A stretch of 16,306 bases of DNA from Gemmatimonadota bacterium (GTDB lineage: Bacteria; GCA-2686955): positions 1 through 16,306 of the forward strand of contig NYZA01000069.1 in NCBI GenBank assembly GCA_002686955.1. The letters are read 5' to 3'. Positions 8,137 through 14,839 of this stretch are shown here, in pieces (positions within the stretch are counted from its first letter, which is position 1; every line of letters begins with the position of its first letter). Both the position numbers and the translations under genes were made by a program. Under the pieces are notes generated by a model, which saw nothing but the letters and a program-made list of their open reading frames with translations, was not told the DNA's origin and searched no databases.

Positions 8137-8146
8137 GATGCGCTCC

Positions 8147-8183
8147 AAAAACAAAGAGGCGCCATGTTTCCATGGCGCCCCTC
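8147..8183 (-). terminator. Intrinsic terminator abutting a ribosome-binding site
   Basis: On the minus strand a perfect 9-bp GC-rich stem (8179-8171 pairing with 8166-8158, GGCGCCATG arms) with a 4-nt loop is followed by TCTTTGTTTTT ending at 8147. The next four bases (8146-8143) are GGAG, the Shine-Dalgarno of the chalcone-isomerase-like gene. This is either the end of a discrete small RNA or an attenuator in that gene's leader. The adjacent bases 8156-8157 and 8182-8183 can extend the stem past a two-base bulge. Confidence 0.75.
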
Positions 8184-8281
8184 AGGCTCGAGCAAGGGTG
8201 GTCAAGCCAAGATCATTCGAGCCCCAGCTTATGTGGTGCCGCGCAATGCGGGCCGGAGCAATAAAGAAGGGATGTGTGTGA

Positions 8282-8297
8282 TAGGTAGGTAGGTAGG
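8282..8297 (+). repeat. Tetranucleotide repeat (TAGG)4
   Basis: Four perfect TAGG units occupy 8282-8297, followed by another G. On the minus strand this reads CCTA four times and sits in the predicted apical loop of the candidate RNA. No other tetranucleotide tract of this kind was seen in the window. Unit number could vary by slippage. Confidence 0.9.
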
Positions 8298-8365
8298 GAA
8301 GATTGGCCCTGCACTGTCGAGCGGGACCACTTTGCTGTGTCAATGCTCCCTCATGACCACTTAGG

Positions 8366-8394
8366 AGATTAGCCGCGCCCGACCGAAGTGGCAA
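8366..8394 (-). promoter_or_regulatory. Possible sigma70-type promoter for the candidate RNA
   Basis: On the minus strand TTGCCA (8394-8389, five of six to the -35 consensus) is separated by exactly 17 nt from TAATCT (8371-8366, a weaker -10, three of six). Initiation would fall near 8360, exactly where the outer helix of the predicted RNA begins. The remainder of the 8395-8597 gap shows no other convincing site. Confidence 0.4.
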
Positions 8395-8597
8395 GGGTTT
8401 TTTGCGGGGAATCGGGATTTTCTTTAAGCCTTGAAACTCGCTGGTACGGCGCCGCTTAGGATGGCCCGCTCCGCCCTAATTCACCTATTTCAGGATATCG
8501 GACTTGCGGCGCTCCATGACATCGGAGAGTATCCCCATCACGGGAAGAGAATCGCCGCAACTCATCCACACCAAGACCCTTCGACGAAGGAACTACC

Positions 8598-9410
8598 GTG
8601 GCGGAAACACCGATCGGAGCGGAGACCTCCATTGCGGTCTTCATCGATTTCGAGAACCTGGCGTTGGCCTTCCCTTCGCGCGCTACCGTCGATCTGGACG
8701 TCGAGAGAATACTCGGTCGAATGCTCGAGAAGGGGAAGATTCTGGTCAAGAAGGCGTATGCCGACTGGGGCAGATACTCCAAGCACAAAAAGGCCCTGCA
8801 CGAGCACGCAATCGAGCTGATCGAGATACCGCATCGGACATTGAGCGGAAAGAACTCCGCCGACATTCGCCTCGTCGTGGATGCAATGGACCTGAGCTAC
8901 TCGAAAGATCACATCAACACCTTCGTGATCGTCAGTGGCGACTCCGATTTCTCTCCGCTGGTCGCGAAGCTGAAAGAGAATGGAAAGCATGTCATCGGCA
9001 TGGGCATGAAGAACTCCACGTCGCAACTCCTGATGGAGAGCTGTGACGATTTCATCTTCTACGAGAACCTAGAGCCGACCGCCGCGCCCAAGACGGACTC
9101 GACGGCAATCCCGTCGACAGTGCCGGATGACCGCGCCGAGATGTTCCGGTTGTTGTTCAGGGCGGTGGAAGCACTGCAGCGCGAAAACAAAGAGCTCATT
9201 TATGCGTCGATGGTCAAGGACACCATGAAGCGCATGCGCCCGTCTTTTCATGAGACATCGGTGGGATACCGTTCGTTCTCCGAGCTTCTCGAAGAGGCTG
9301 AGGACGAACGGTTGGTGGAGCTGAAGGTCGATCCCCGCAGCGGGACCTACTTGGTGTCACCCGCCGCACGCAAGAAGAGGAGCCGGCGCCCCAGGGCGAA
9401 ACGTCCTTAA
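8598..9410 (+). CDS. NYN-domain (LabA/DUF88) RNase-like protein with C-terminal OST-HTH/LOTUS domain
   Basis: This 270-residue soluble protein has an N-terminal NYN (PIN-like) nuclease domain at about 11-157. Acidic metal-site residues appear in VFIDFENL (D17), KNSADIRLVVDAMDL (D89, D95) and VSGDSDFSPL (D115, D117). A linker of about 25 residues leads to an OST-HTH/LOTUS-type winged helix at about 180-260 (the RPSFHETSVGYRSFSELLEE segment), a fold known to bind RNA, and a very basic tail (KKRSRRPRAKRP). Predicted role: metal-dependent RNA cleavage or processing; targets are unknown. The GTG start has AAGGA seven nt upstream. It ends 6 bp from the convergent glycosidase gene. Confidence 0.88.
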   Translation: MAETPIGAETSIAVFIDFENLALAFPSRATVDLDVERILGRMLEKGKILVKKAYADWGRYSKHKKALHEHAIELIEIPHRTLSGKNSADIRLVVDAMDLSYSKDHINTFVIVSGDSDFSPLVAKLKENGKHVIGMGMKNSTSQLLMESCDDFIFYENLEPTAAPKTDSTAIPSTVPDDRAEMFRLLFRAVEALQRENKELIYASMVKDTMKRMRPSFHETSVGYRSFSELLEEAEDERLVELKVDPRSGTYLVSPAARKKRSRRPRAKRP

Positions 9411-9416
9411 TGGCGG

Positions 9417-12400
9417 CTACGCTCTGGAGACGAGCAGGCGCGGGGAGCAAAGCAGCCCGAGAGGCGCGTTCGAAGAGGGCTCGAACACGTTTCCGAGGTG
9501 TCCCAGAACTCGAACCCGCAAGGTGCGCGAACCAGCTGAGGAGAGCCGAGAGCCGAGGTTGACCCAGTGGTTTCTCCAAGGCGCGGCCCCTACGAACTCG
9601 TCGTCCAGCGACACTTCGAAAGAGACGCCACCGGGTGGCTCACCATCGGGGGCCAGCGCGAGAATCGCGCGCTCGTCACCGGCAACGATCGGGGCTTCGA
9701 AGTGCCATGTGTAGACGATTTCACCCGCATGGTGGGCCAACCCCTGAGTTCGGAGATCGGCAAGGGTGACGACATCCGGGCGGGGACCGACTTTCTGCCC
9801 TTTTCCTTCGACCGAAAGCTCGCCGAGCAGGATCATCGGCTCCAGCTCCAAGGGCGAATGGAGGTCACGTTCCACCGCAATGGTGTTCTCACCGATCCGC
9901 AGGAGGGGGCTCAAGTCGAATGCCTCGAGCGCGGGATCCAGCCACCGCCCCAGCTCGATCGCGCGGGACACTCCAAGGTCGGACGCGGAAATGGGCCCGG
10001 GCTCCTCCGCTCGCTTCGCCCCTTTCGCGGCGCACCGACTCGCCTGGTCGAGGGGCGCTCCGTTGACCACAAGATGCGCGGCCTCGGAGTTTTCGAGGAC
10101 GAGAGCGATCGCTTCGGTTGGAGGCATGGTCATCACGAATCGCGTCTCCAGAACACAGCACTCTTCGTCCGAGCGAGCCCAGGGCCGCTCCACCAAGAGC
10201 CGTATCGCACGGGCGGCCTCATAAAGCTCGCAGGGCTCCGAGAAAGTCCGCTCGGCGTGCGGCCCCCCCTCCCCCGGCACGGCGGACGGCAACGAACCGT
10301 GCGCGGCCCGATCGAGCTTCCATCGAACGGTGGTCAAAGGGATCGCGGTGGCGCCGACCAGATCTATGCCGTTAGGCTCTGGCAGCTCGACCTCGCGCAC
10401 GATCGCCCCTCTCAAGGCGATCAGATCCGCTTTCACCTGGGCCGCCAAGTCCCCCGACGGCGGCACATCCGCGTCATCGTCCGCGCCCACCAAGAGTGCA
10501 CTCCCCCCAGGCGGTAGCCGAAGAGAGAACCCGGTCTCATCTCTTGGTAGCAGCGACCGGGCTCCGCTCGAGAGATCCCAAATCCGCATCTCCTCTTCGG
10601 CATCGATTCGAAGATCGAGAGAGCGCTCGACCGTTCGTGACACCACGAATGCGACGCTTCGTGCCCCGATTCGCCCCCGACGGAGCCAGACAGGAGCCGC
10701 GCCCGCATCGCGAGCACCGTGCACACGGCACAGGCCCGAGGGCAGATCCACCAGCCGCTTCGGCAGTATCTCTTCGATCTCGACACACGTCAGCGGCGTG
10801 ATTCTCTGGTCACCGAGCAGCGCGGCCGTGTCCGCGTCGGGCGTCGCGATCGGGGATCGTCCAGGCCGTATCACGATCACCTTTCCCCGCAGGTCGAGGA
10901 AGCGCTCGATCATGGCGAGGGTCGTCGCGCGAAGTCGGAGGACCGGGGGGATCAGCAGGAGCTTGCAGTCCCTTGCTCCGATACGAAGAAGCGCGGCGCC
11001 CTCCTCACGGGCCACGACACCGATTCGGGCCAATTGATCCTCGTCGATGAGATCGATCTGCACATGGGCCGCCAATGCTGCATGGATGACCGCTTCGAAG
11101 TCGGCGTCCAGCGCGGTGGCGCACGCCGAATCTACCGGGGACGCCACTGCCCAAACACTCTCGATCGGGTGGAGAATCGCCACCTCGGCAGTCGGTTCCA
11201 TCTCCTCGAAAAGAGCTTGCAGCCGGGCCAGATGATCGGCGAGATAATGTAGATGCCGCCAGCCGGGAGCCGCTGGGGTCAGGGGACAGGGCTTTTCGCG
11301 CAATGCCCGACCCCGCAGCGATGATGGAACCGGACCGATCGAAGGACGATCGACCCCCAGCACCATGGCGGATTCCGCGAGCCGCCTGAGCTCGGCGAGA
11401 GATGTCGCCCAGCCACACCCTTCACCGATATCGGCGCGCGCGGAGCGTCCCGTCGCGCGCGCCACGGAGGCGGCTTGCAGCAGCGCAAGTGGCCCCTCCC
11501 CGGCACGGGTCCTCACCGCGGGTTCGTGCATCACTTCGTGATGCCGCATCGCCGCGCCAATGCTCCGCGCCTGCGAAACCAAGTCGTTGTCGCTGCCGAT
11601 CGGACCACCGAGCTCCAGTCCGTGGCGGTCACACCAACGAGACAATCGACCGGTGAAGTTCTGAACGAAATAGGTCGCCAAGGTCTCACGGTACGCCCAC
11701 CGCACCTCCTGGTGGCGCCCGTTCTGTCGCCGATAGATCAGCTCCGGGAGCCTCGCGAGCAGATCGATGCCGTGGCGGAGCCGAACGATCTCCGCCAGTC
11801 CCGAGACCCATGGCAACCCGGCCGAAAACACCGTGCTCAGATCCCCCAGGTGGTAGGTGGGAGCGTTCAGTCGCAAGCCCGCCCAGGCGCGCTGATCCCG
11901 GATGCGAACGGCGCCCTTCTCGTATCGATCTTCGACCCAGGTCCCGACGGCTTCGGGGGAGAGCAGATCGAGATACGCAGCATCCCCCGACCGTGGAAGA
12001 TCAGGACAGGTGACTTGATCGATCAGAATCACGGTGGTCCCCGGCCCCGCCAGAGTCCTGCGTCCTCCGACCGGCACGAAGATCGACTCGTGCAGGATCG
12101 GGCCGTCGCGCCGCAACAAGAAGGCGAGCGTATCTCGTCGGATGTCGCCCTCAGGCAAGGTCAGATCGGCCGCCTGCTCCCGCACACGAAGAACGCATTG
12201 GCGGTGGCCATCCGGCATGGGAGCTCCTCCGCGGCGCAGTCCCGATCGATCCCCAGGGTCGGCATCGTGCAGCCAGAAGGTCGCACCCGTCTTCGCCGCG
12301 CCTTCGTGCAGCTCGCGTAGCGCGGACCACCAGATGTCCTCCGAGAGGTCCTTTGCCCGTCCCCAATCGATCTCGATTCCGAGAGGGCCGAATCCAGCCG

Positions 12401-12506
12401 CGGCGAATGAATCCAACGCTCCGGTGATCCGGTCGGAATCGACGGGACGACTCCACCGCCATCGAATCATCGGACCAGATTTCGCCCCTCTCCTCCCGTC
12501 GCTCAC
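9417..12506 (-). CDS. GH106-like (alpha-L-rhamnosidase-type) glycoside hydrolase
   Basis: The product is 1029 residues from the GTG at 12506, or 1017 from ATG 12470. Its N-terminal half resembles GH106-type TIM-barrel enzymes: IRWRWSRP, AYLDLLSPEAVGTWVEDRYE (about 177-196), WCDRHGLELGGPIGSDNDL (about 291-308), a QAASVARATGRSARADIGE block, GCGWATSLAEL, and TPAAPGWRHLHYLADHLARL. A glutamine-amidotransferase-like segment follows (AILHPIESVW, about 443-552), then beta-sandwich domains to the C-terminus. Positions where I would expect acidic catalytic Glu read D306/D308 and D359. The GTG overlaps the upstream stop as GTGA, suggesting translational coupling; a purine-rich stretch precedes the alternative ATG. 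No signal peptide is visible, odd for this family. An extension to 12923 is rejected because it is shadow of the upstream gene. Family assignment is by motif memory only. Confidence 0.68.
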   Translation of the reverse strand: MSDGRRGAKSGPMIRWRWSRPVDSDRITGALDSFAAAGFGPLGIEIDWGRAKDLSEDIWWSALRELHEGAAKTGATFWLHDADPGDRSGLRRGGAPMPDGHRQCVLRVREQAADLTLPEGDIRRDTLAFLLRRDGPILHESIFVPVGGRRTLAGPGTTVILIDQVTCPDLPRSGDAAYLDLLSPEAVGTWVEDRYEKGAVRIRDQRAWAGLRLNAPTYHLGDLSTVFSAGLPWVSGLAEIVRLRHGIDLLARLPELIYRRQNGRHQEVRWAYRETLATYFVQNFTGRLSRWCDRHGLELGGPIGSDNDLVSQARSIGAAMRHHEVMHEPAVRTRAGEGPLALLQAASVARATGRSARADIGEGCGWATSLAELRRLAESAMVLGVDRPSIGPVPSSLRGRALREKPCPLTPAAPGWRHLHYLADHLARLQALFEEMEPTAEVAILHPIESVWAVASPVDSACATALDADFEAVIHAALAAHVQIDLIDEDQLARIGVVAREEGAALLRIGARDCKLLLIPPVLRLRATTLAMIERFLDLRGKVIVIRPGRSPIATPDADTAALLGDQRITPLTCVEIEEILPKRLVDLPSGLCRVHGARDAGAAPVWLRRGRIGARSVAFVVSRTVERSLDLRIDAEEEMRIWDLSSGARSLLPRDETGFSLRLPPGGSALLVGADDDADVPPSGDLAAQVKADLIALRGAIVREVELPEPNGIDLVGATAIPLTTVRWKLDRAAHGSLPSAVPGEGGPHAERTFSEPCELYEAARAIRLLVERPWARSDEECCVLETRFVMTMPPTEAIALVLENSEAAHLVVNGAPLDQASRCAAKGAKRAEEPGPISASDLGVSRAIELGRWLDPALEAFDLSPLLRIGENTIAVERDLHSPLELEPMILLGELSVEGKGQKVGPRPDVVTLADLRTQGLAHHAGEIVYTWHFEAPIVAGDERAILALAPDGEPPGGVSFEVSLDDEFVGAAPWRNHWVNLGSRLSSAGSRTLRVRVLGHLGNVFEPSSNAPLGLLCSPRLLVSRA

Positions 12507-13099
12507 GGCCGAAAGATCTCCGGCGGCGCACCCAGTCCCGAAGCGCCAACCCTCCGGGCGTCGACCCGAGTCACGCTCGGGCTCACACTCCCTTCGAGTG
12601 AAATCAGCACGATCTTCCATTGCAGGTATCGACCGGCGGTCGGCGTGACACGCATCGGCTGACCAGGGCGAGCGGGTACCAGGAGCCAGGCCGTCCATGC
12701 GTCGCGGTCCGGAGTCGGCGTTCGTCCCGTTCGCAGAGTCAGCCGCACTCGAGTGCCCGGAGGTTCCTGACCGAACCACCTCACGCTGATTCCCCGGCGA
12801 GCGCCGCCGCCGGCGATTCCGCCAAGGTCGATCACGGGCGAAGTCACGACCCCCTGCGACCGATGTGTCTCGGCCCGGAGCTGCGCCATCAAGCCCGCGC
12901 CTTCCTCTTCGGAGGGAAGCCACAAACCCCTTGCCAACACCAATGCGCTCCTTTCGACCGTGATGTTCTCCATCTGTGCCTCGCGCACCATCCGTTTCGC
13001 GTCCATCGATGTCGGATCGAGTAGGGCCGACGCGGCGATCCAGGGTAGCAACAGGAATGCGGATACTCTTCGCTCGCGGAAACTGGGCCCGAAAGGCAT
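12503..13099 (-). CDS. Secreted beta-rich hypothetical protein, upstream partner of the glycosidase
   Basis: This 198-residue protein begins with a basic n-region and hydrophobic core (RRVSAFLLLPWIAASALL), a likely signal peptide cleaved near 25-30. The remainder has alternating strands, with VVTSPVIDLGG, ISVRWFGQEPPGTRVRLTLR, DAWTAWLLV, RYLQWKIVLISL and SVSPSVTRVDARRV, a pattern typical of beta-sandwich or carbohydrate-binding domains found fused to glycosidases. It ends PPEIFRP, with its stop overlapping the GTG of the GH106-like gene. It may be a separate secreted subunit or the detached N-terminal domain of one ancestral secreted enzyme. I do not recognise a named family. Confidence 0.7.
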   Translation of the reverse strand: MPFGPSFRERRVSAFLLLPWIAASALLDPTSMDAKRMVREAQMENITVERSALVLARGLWLPSEEEGAGLMAQLRAETHRSQGVVTSPVIDLGGIAGGGARRGISVRWFGQEPPGTRVRLTLRTGRTPTPDRDAWTAWLLVPARPGQPMRVTPTAGRYLQWKIVLISLEGSVSPSVTRVDARRVGASGLGAPPEIFRP

Positions 13100-13198
13100 G
13101 ATGGCGAAGGCTCCGACGTCTTGCGACGGAACATGGTTGGAGGGCAGGCGTCTACCAGGAACATCGGCATTCGGGCGGGTAGTCTGGAGCTGCCCGTG

Positions 13199-14254
13199 TC
13201 AGCTCGCTACCGCGTCCCCGAGCCCACCAGCGCCGCTTTGCGGCCCTCGCTCGGTGGGTTTGCGATTCGAGATGAGCTCGAGCCCCGCGGGGCTGGCGTT
13301 CCCGATCAGGAAGGCGACATCGTCTTCGTCGAGAACGGAAAGCTGTTTCGATCGCGGATTCTTGCGCCGGGAGCCGGCGGGCCACAGATACTCGCGCACC
13401 GAATCGGCGGTCAGGCGCAGCTTCGGCGCGACCGGAGGCGGCGCGGTCTGCGCGGGCAGAGCCAGATCGGTAAACAGGGCCACCTGGTCCCGCGTCAGAA
13501 GAGACCCGGGTGCAACGGCCAGAAATCGGGCCAAGAAACGAGCGAGTCCGGGACTCAGGTGGACACGGGGGCGCCTCAGGCGATGACCGGCACTCTCGAC
13601 CGCGTCGATGATCGAGTGGAATGGCATCGGCTCCGGGCCGAGCAGATCGTAGGTCTGGCCGATGGTCCCGGAATCGCAGAGGCATGCGCGGAGGTTCTCG
13701 ACCATGTCGCCGATATGAACCGGCTGCATCGGAGTCGTACCGTCGCCGACGATCGGCATGATCGGGAGCCGAAGAACGTTCGCCAGCCGATTGACGAGAT
13801 GATCGCCGGGTCCAAACACGGCCGACGGGCGCAGAATGGTCCAGTCCAGGTCGCTCTCCCGCACCGCGTCTTCGGCGGCGGCCTTCGCTCTGAGCAGCTT
13901 GCTTTGCGCGCTGGAGGAGGCCCCCCGAACACTCACGTAGACGAAACGCCTTACTCCGGAACGACGAGCTTCGGAGACGAGCGACTTGGTTCCCGCTCGA
14001 ATGACGGCGTCGAAGCGGTCGTAGCGGGTCTCCTTGAAGATCCCTCCGAGATGCACGACCGCATCACAATCATCGAGCACGCCAAACATGCCGGATGGGC
14101 GCCGCAAATCCATGGGATAGGCGGAGATACGCTCCAAGCCCATGTATGCGCTCACACGGCGGCAAAGGCAACGAACCTCGCAATCGGCGCTGAGCAGTGC
14201 CCGCGTCAAGTGCTGGCCGATGAACCCCGTCGCACCGGTGACCGCTATTTTCAT
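13199..14254 (-). CDS. Atypical NAD(P)-binding SDR (NDUFA9/complex-I-like epimerase family)
   Basis: This 351-residue Rossmann-fold protein starts MKIAVTGATGFIGQHL (dinucleotide loop, about 6-13). It continues with DAVVHLGG, RFVYVSVRGAS, a RAKAAAE helix (K124) and LRPSAVFGPGD (about 141-151), then PVHIGDM. The usual YxxxK pair appears altered: position 120 is Leu, while K124 is kept, which suggests a cofactor-binding, structural or modified catalytic role rather than a classical dehydrogenase. A C-terminal tail of roughly 55 residues beyond the core is unassigned. The start at 14254 is set by the Rossmann motif; an extension to 14710 is arginine-rich shadow that runs over the cysteine-rich gene. 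The next minus-strand gene starts 99 bp downstream, so an operon with the beta-rich protein and glycosidase is possible. Confidence 0.85.
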   Translation of the reverse strand: MKIAVTGATGFIGQHLTRALLSADCEVRCLCRRVSAYMGLERISAYPMDLRRPSGMFGVLDDCDAVVHLGGIFKETRYDRFDAVIRAGTKSLVSEARRSGVRRFVYVSVRGASSSAQSKLLRAKAAAEDAVRESDLDWTILRPSAVFGPGDHLVNRLANVLRLPIMPIVGDGTTPMQPVHIGDMVENLRACLCDSGTIGQTYDLLGPEPMPFHSIIDAVESAGHRLRRPRVHLSPGLARFLARFLAVAPGSLLTRDQVALFTDLALPAQTAPPPVAPKLRLTADSVREYLWPAGSRRKNPRSKQLSVLDEDDVAFLIGNASPAGLELISNRKPTERGPQSGAGGLGDAVAS

Positions 14255-14539
14255 GGCTCGGTTCCGTTGCCGTGCCGCACCGTTCAAGGGGGGCGCGGCG
14301 CGCGTCGATACGCCCACGAACTCCTCTACTCTCCTTATCTGTCGGAAATGCGTCGATGCTGATTCACGCCGATCGTCCAGAATGCGCGATGCTGGCGACG
14401 CTGCCATCATGACCCCGGTTGGCGTCCGTAGGCAAACGGACAATCGCGTTTTTCGCCGATGATAGGAATCGGCTTGCGTTCGGGGCGGGACACAACCGAA
14501 CATGTGCGATGAGCTAACTCTCTGAAAAGGAGCGACCAA
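14255..14539. promoter_or_regulatory. Divergent intergenic region
   Basis: These 285 bp separate the minus-strand SDR gene from the plus-strand cysteine-rich gene and must hold promoters for both, but I see no clear -35/-10 pair. GTCCGT (14424-14429) faces ACGGAC (14436-14441) across 6 nt. GCCGAT and ATCGGC near 14455-14473 form a second short dyad, with TTTTT at 14449-14453 between them. These could be operator or hairpin elements. Confidence 0.3.
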
Positions 14540-14839
14540 ATGTCGATCAAGCGCCGACGGGCACTGGCCCTGGCCACCCTGACCCTCTCCCTCGCGTTTC
14601 AGCCGGCCCTGGCCGGCAACGAGACCGCGCCGGCAAAGCCGCAGTGCTGCGCCGCCGCCAAAGGAAAAACCGCGGCCCAGTGCGAGAAGCAGAAGGCCGA
14701 GTGTCTTCACGCGCTCGGCAAGGCCGGCAAAGCCGAATGCAAGCCGAAGGCCGACAAGCTCGCCAAGCAGTGCTGCATCGACGCCGTCAACGCGGGCAAA
14801 GACCCCTGCTGCGATACGAAGACTCAGAATCCGGGCTGA
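14540..14839 (+). CDS. Small secreted cysteine-rich protein
   Basis: This 99-residue protein has a clear signal peptide (basic SIKRRR, then ALALATLTLSLAFQPALA, cleavage after about residue 25). The mature part of about 74 residues carries nine cysteines, three as CC pairs (QCC, QCCID, PCCD) and three single Cys in CEKQKAEC and AEC contexts, in an otherwise Lys/Ala-rich sequence. The start is certain: AAGGAG at 14527-14532 lies seven nt before ATG. I know no matching family; an extracytoplasmic metal-binding or disulfide-knotted protein is the simplest guess. Its 3' end overlaps the convergent CBM9-like gene by 16 bp. Confidence 0.75.
   Translation: MSIKRRRALALATLTLSLAFQPALAGNETAPAKPQCCAAAKGKTAAQCEKQKAECLHALGKAGKAECKPKADKLAKQCCIDAVNAGKDPCCDTKTQNPG

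Larger units (their letters stand above)
8147..8360 (-). ncRNA. Candidate structured small RNA or long regulatory leader (no recognised family)
   Basis: The minus strand from about 8360 to 8147 can fold as a rod. The outer helix is GTGGTCA (8360-8354) with TGACCAC (8204-8198). Short CATT/AATG and CAGC/GCTG helices lead to a strong inner hairpin, 8330-8305 with 8254-8233 (GTGGT-CCGC and TGC-GGGCC blocks on both arms). The ~50-nt apical loop is pyrimidine-rich with two UCCC motifs and a CCTA repeat. An alternative hairpin GGCTCGA/TCGAGCC (8223-8217 with 8191-8185) competes with the outer helix. A promoter-like pair lies just upstream and an intrinsic terminator ends it. I do not recognise 6S, SRP, RNase P or tmRNA signatures. 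Confidence 0.45.

Noticed and set aside
8282-8297. TAGG tract as a CRISPR or iteron array
   Set aside because: Units are only 4 bp with no spacers.
8147-8360. Assignment of the candidate RNA to 6S RNA
   Set aside because: Length and rod shape are similar, but I could not match conserved 6S elements, and the apical loop is unusually long and C-rich.
8182-8394. A 70-codon minus-strand frame in the 8.1-8.6 kb gap
   Set aside because: No ribosome-binding site or domain; the structural pairing and terminator fit an RNA better.
9567-12320. Several plus-strand open frames of 150-316 codons opposite the glycosidase
   Set aside because: They are arginine-rich shadows in GC-rich DNA; the minus-strand frame carries family motifs throughout.
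12507-12923. Upstream extension of the glycosidase reading frame to 12923
   Set aside because: It is arginine-rich, lacks family similarity and overlaps a frame that encodes a signal peptide and beta-strand pattern; the GTG at 12506 is a better start.
14424-14453. GTCCGT/ACGGAC hairpin followed by TTTTT as a terminator
   Set aside because: The T-tract is seven bases away from a weak 6-bp stem, and no plus-strand gene ends there.
14255-14710. Upstream extension of the SDR frame to 14710
   Set aside because: The Rossmann motif begins at 14254, and the extension runs antisense through the cysteine-rich gene.
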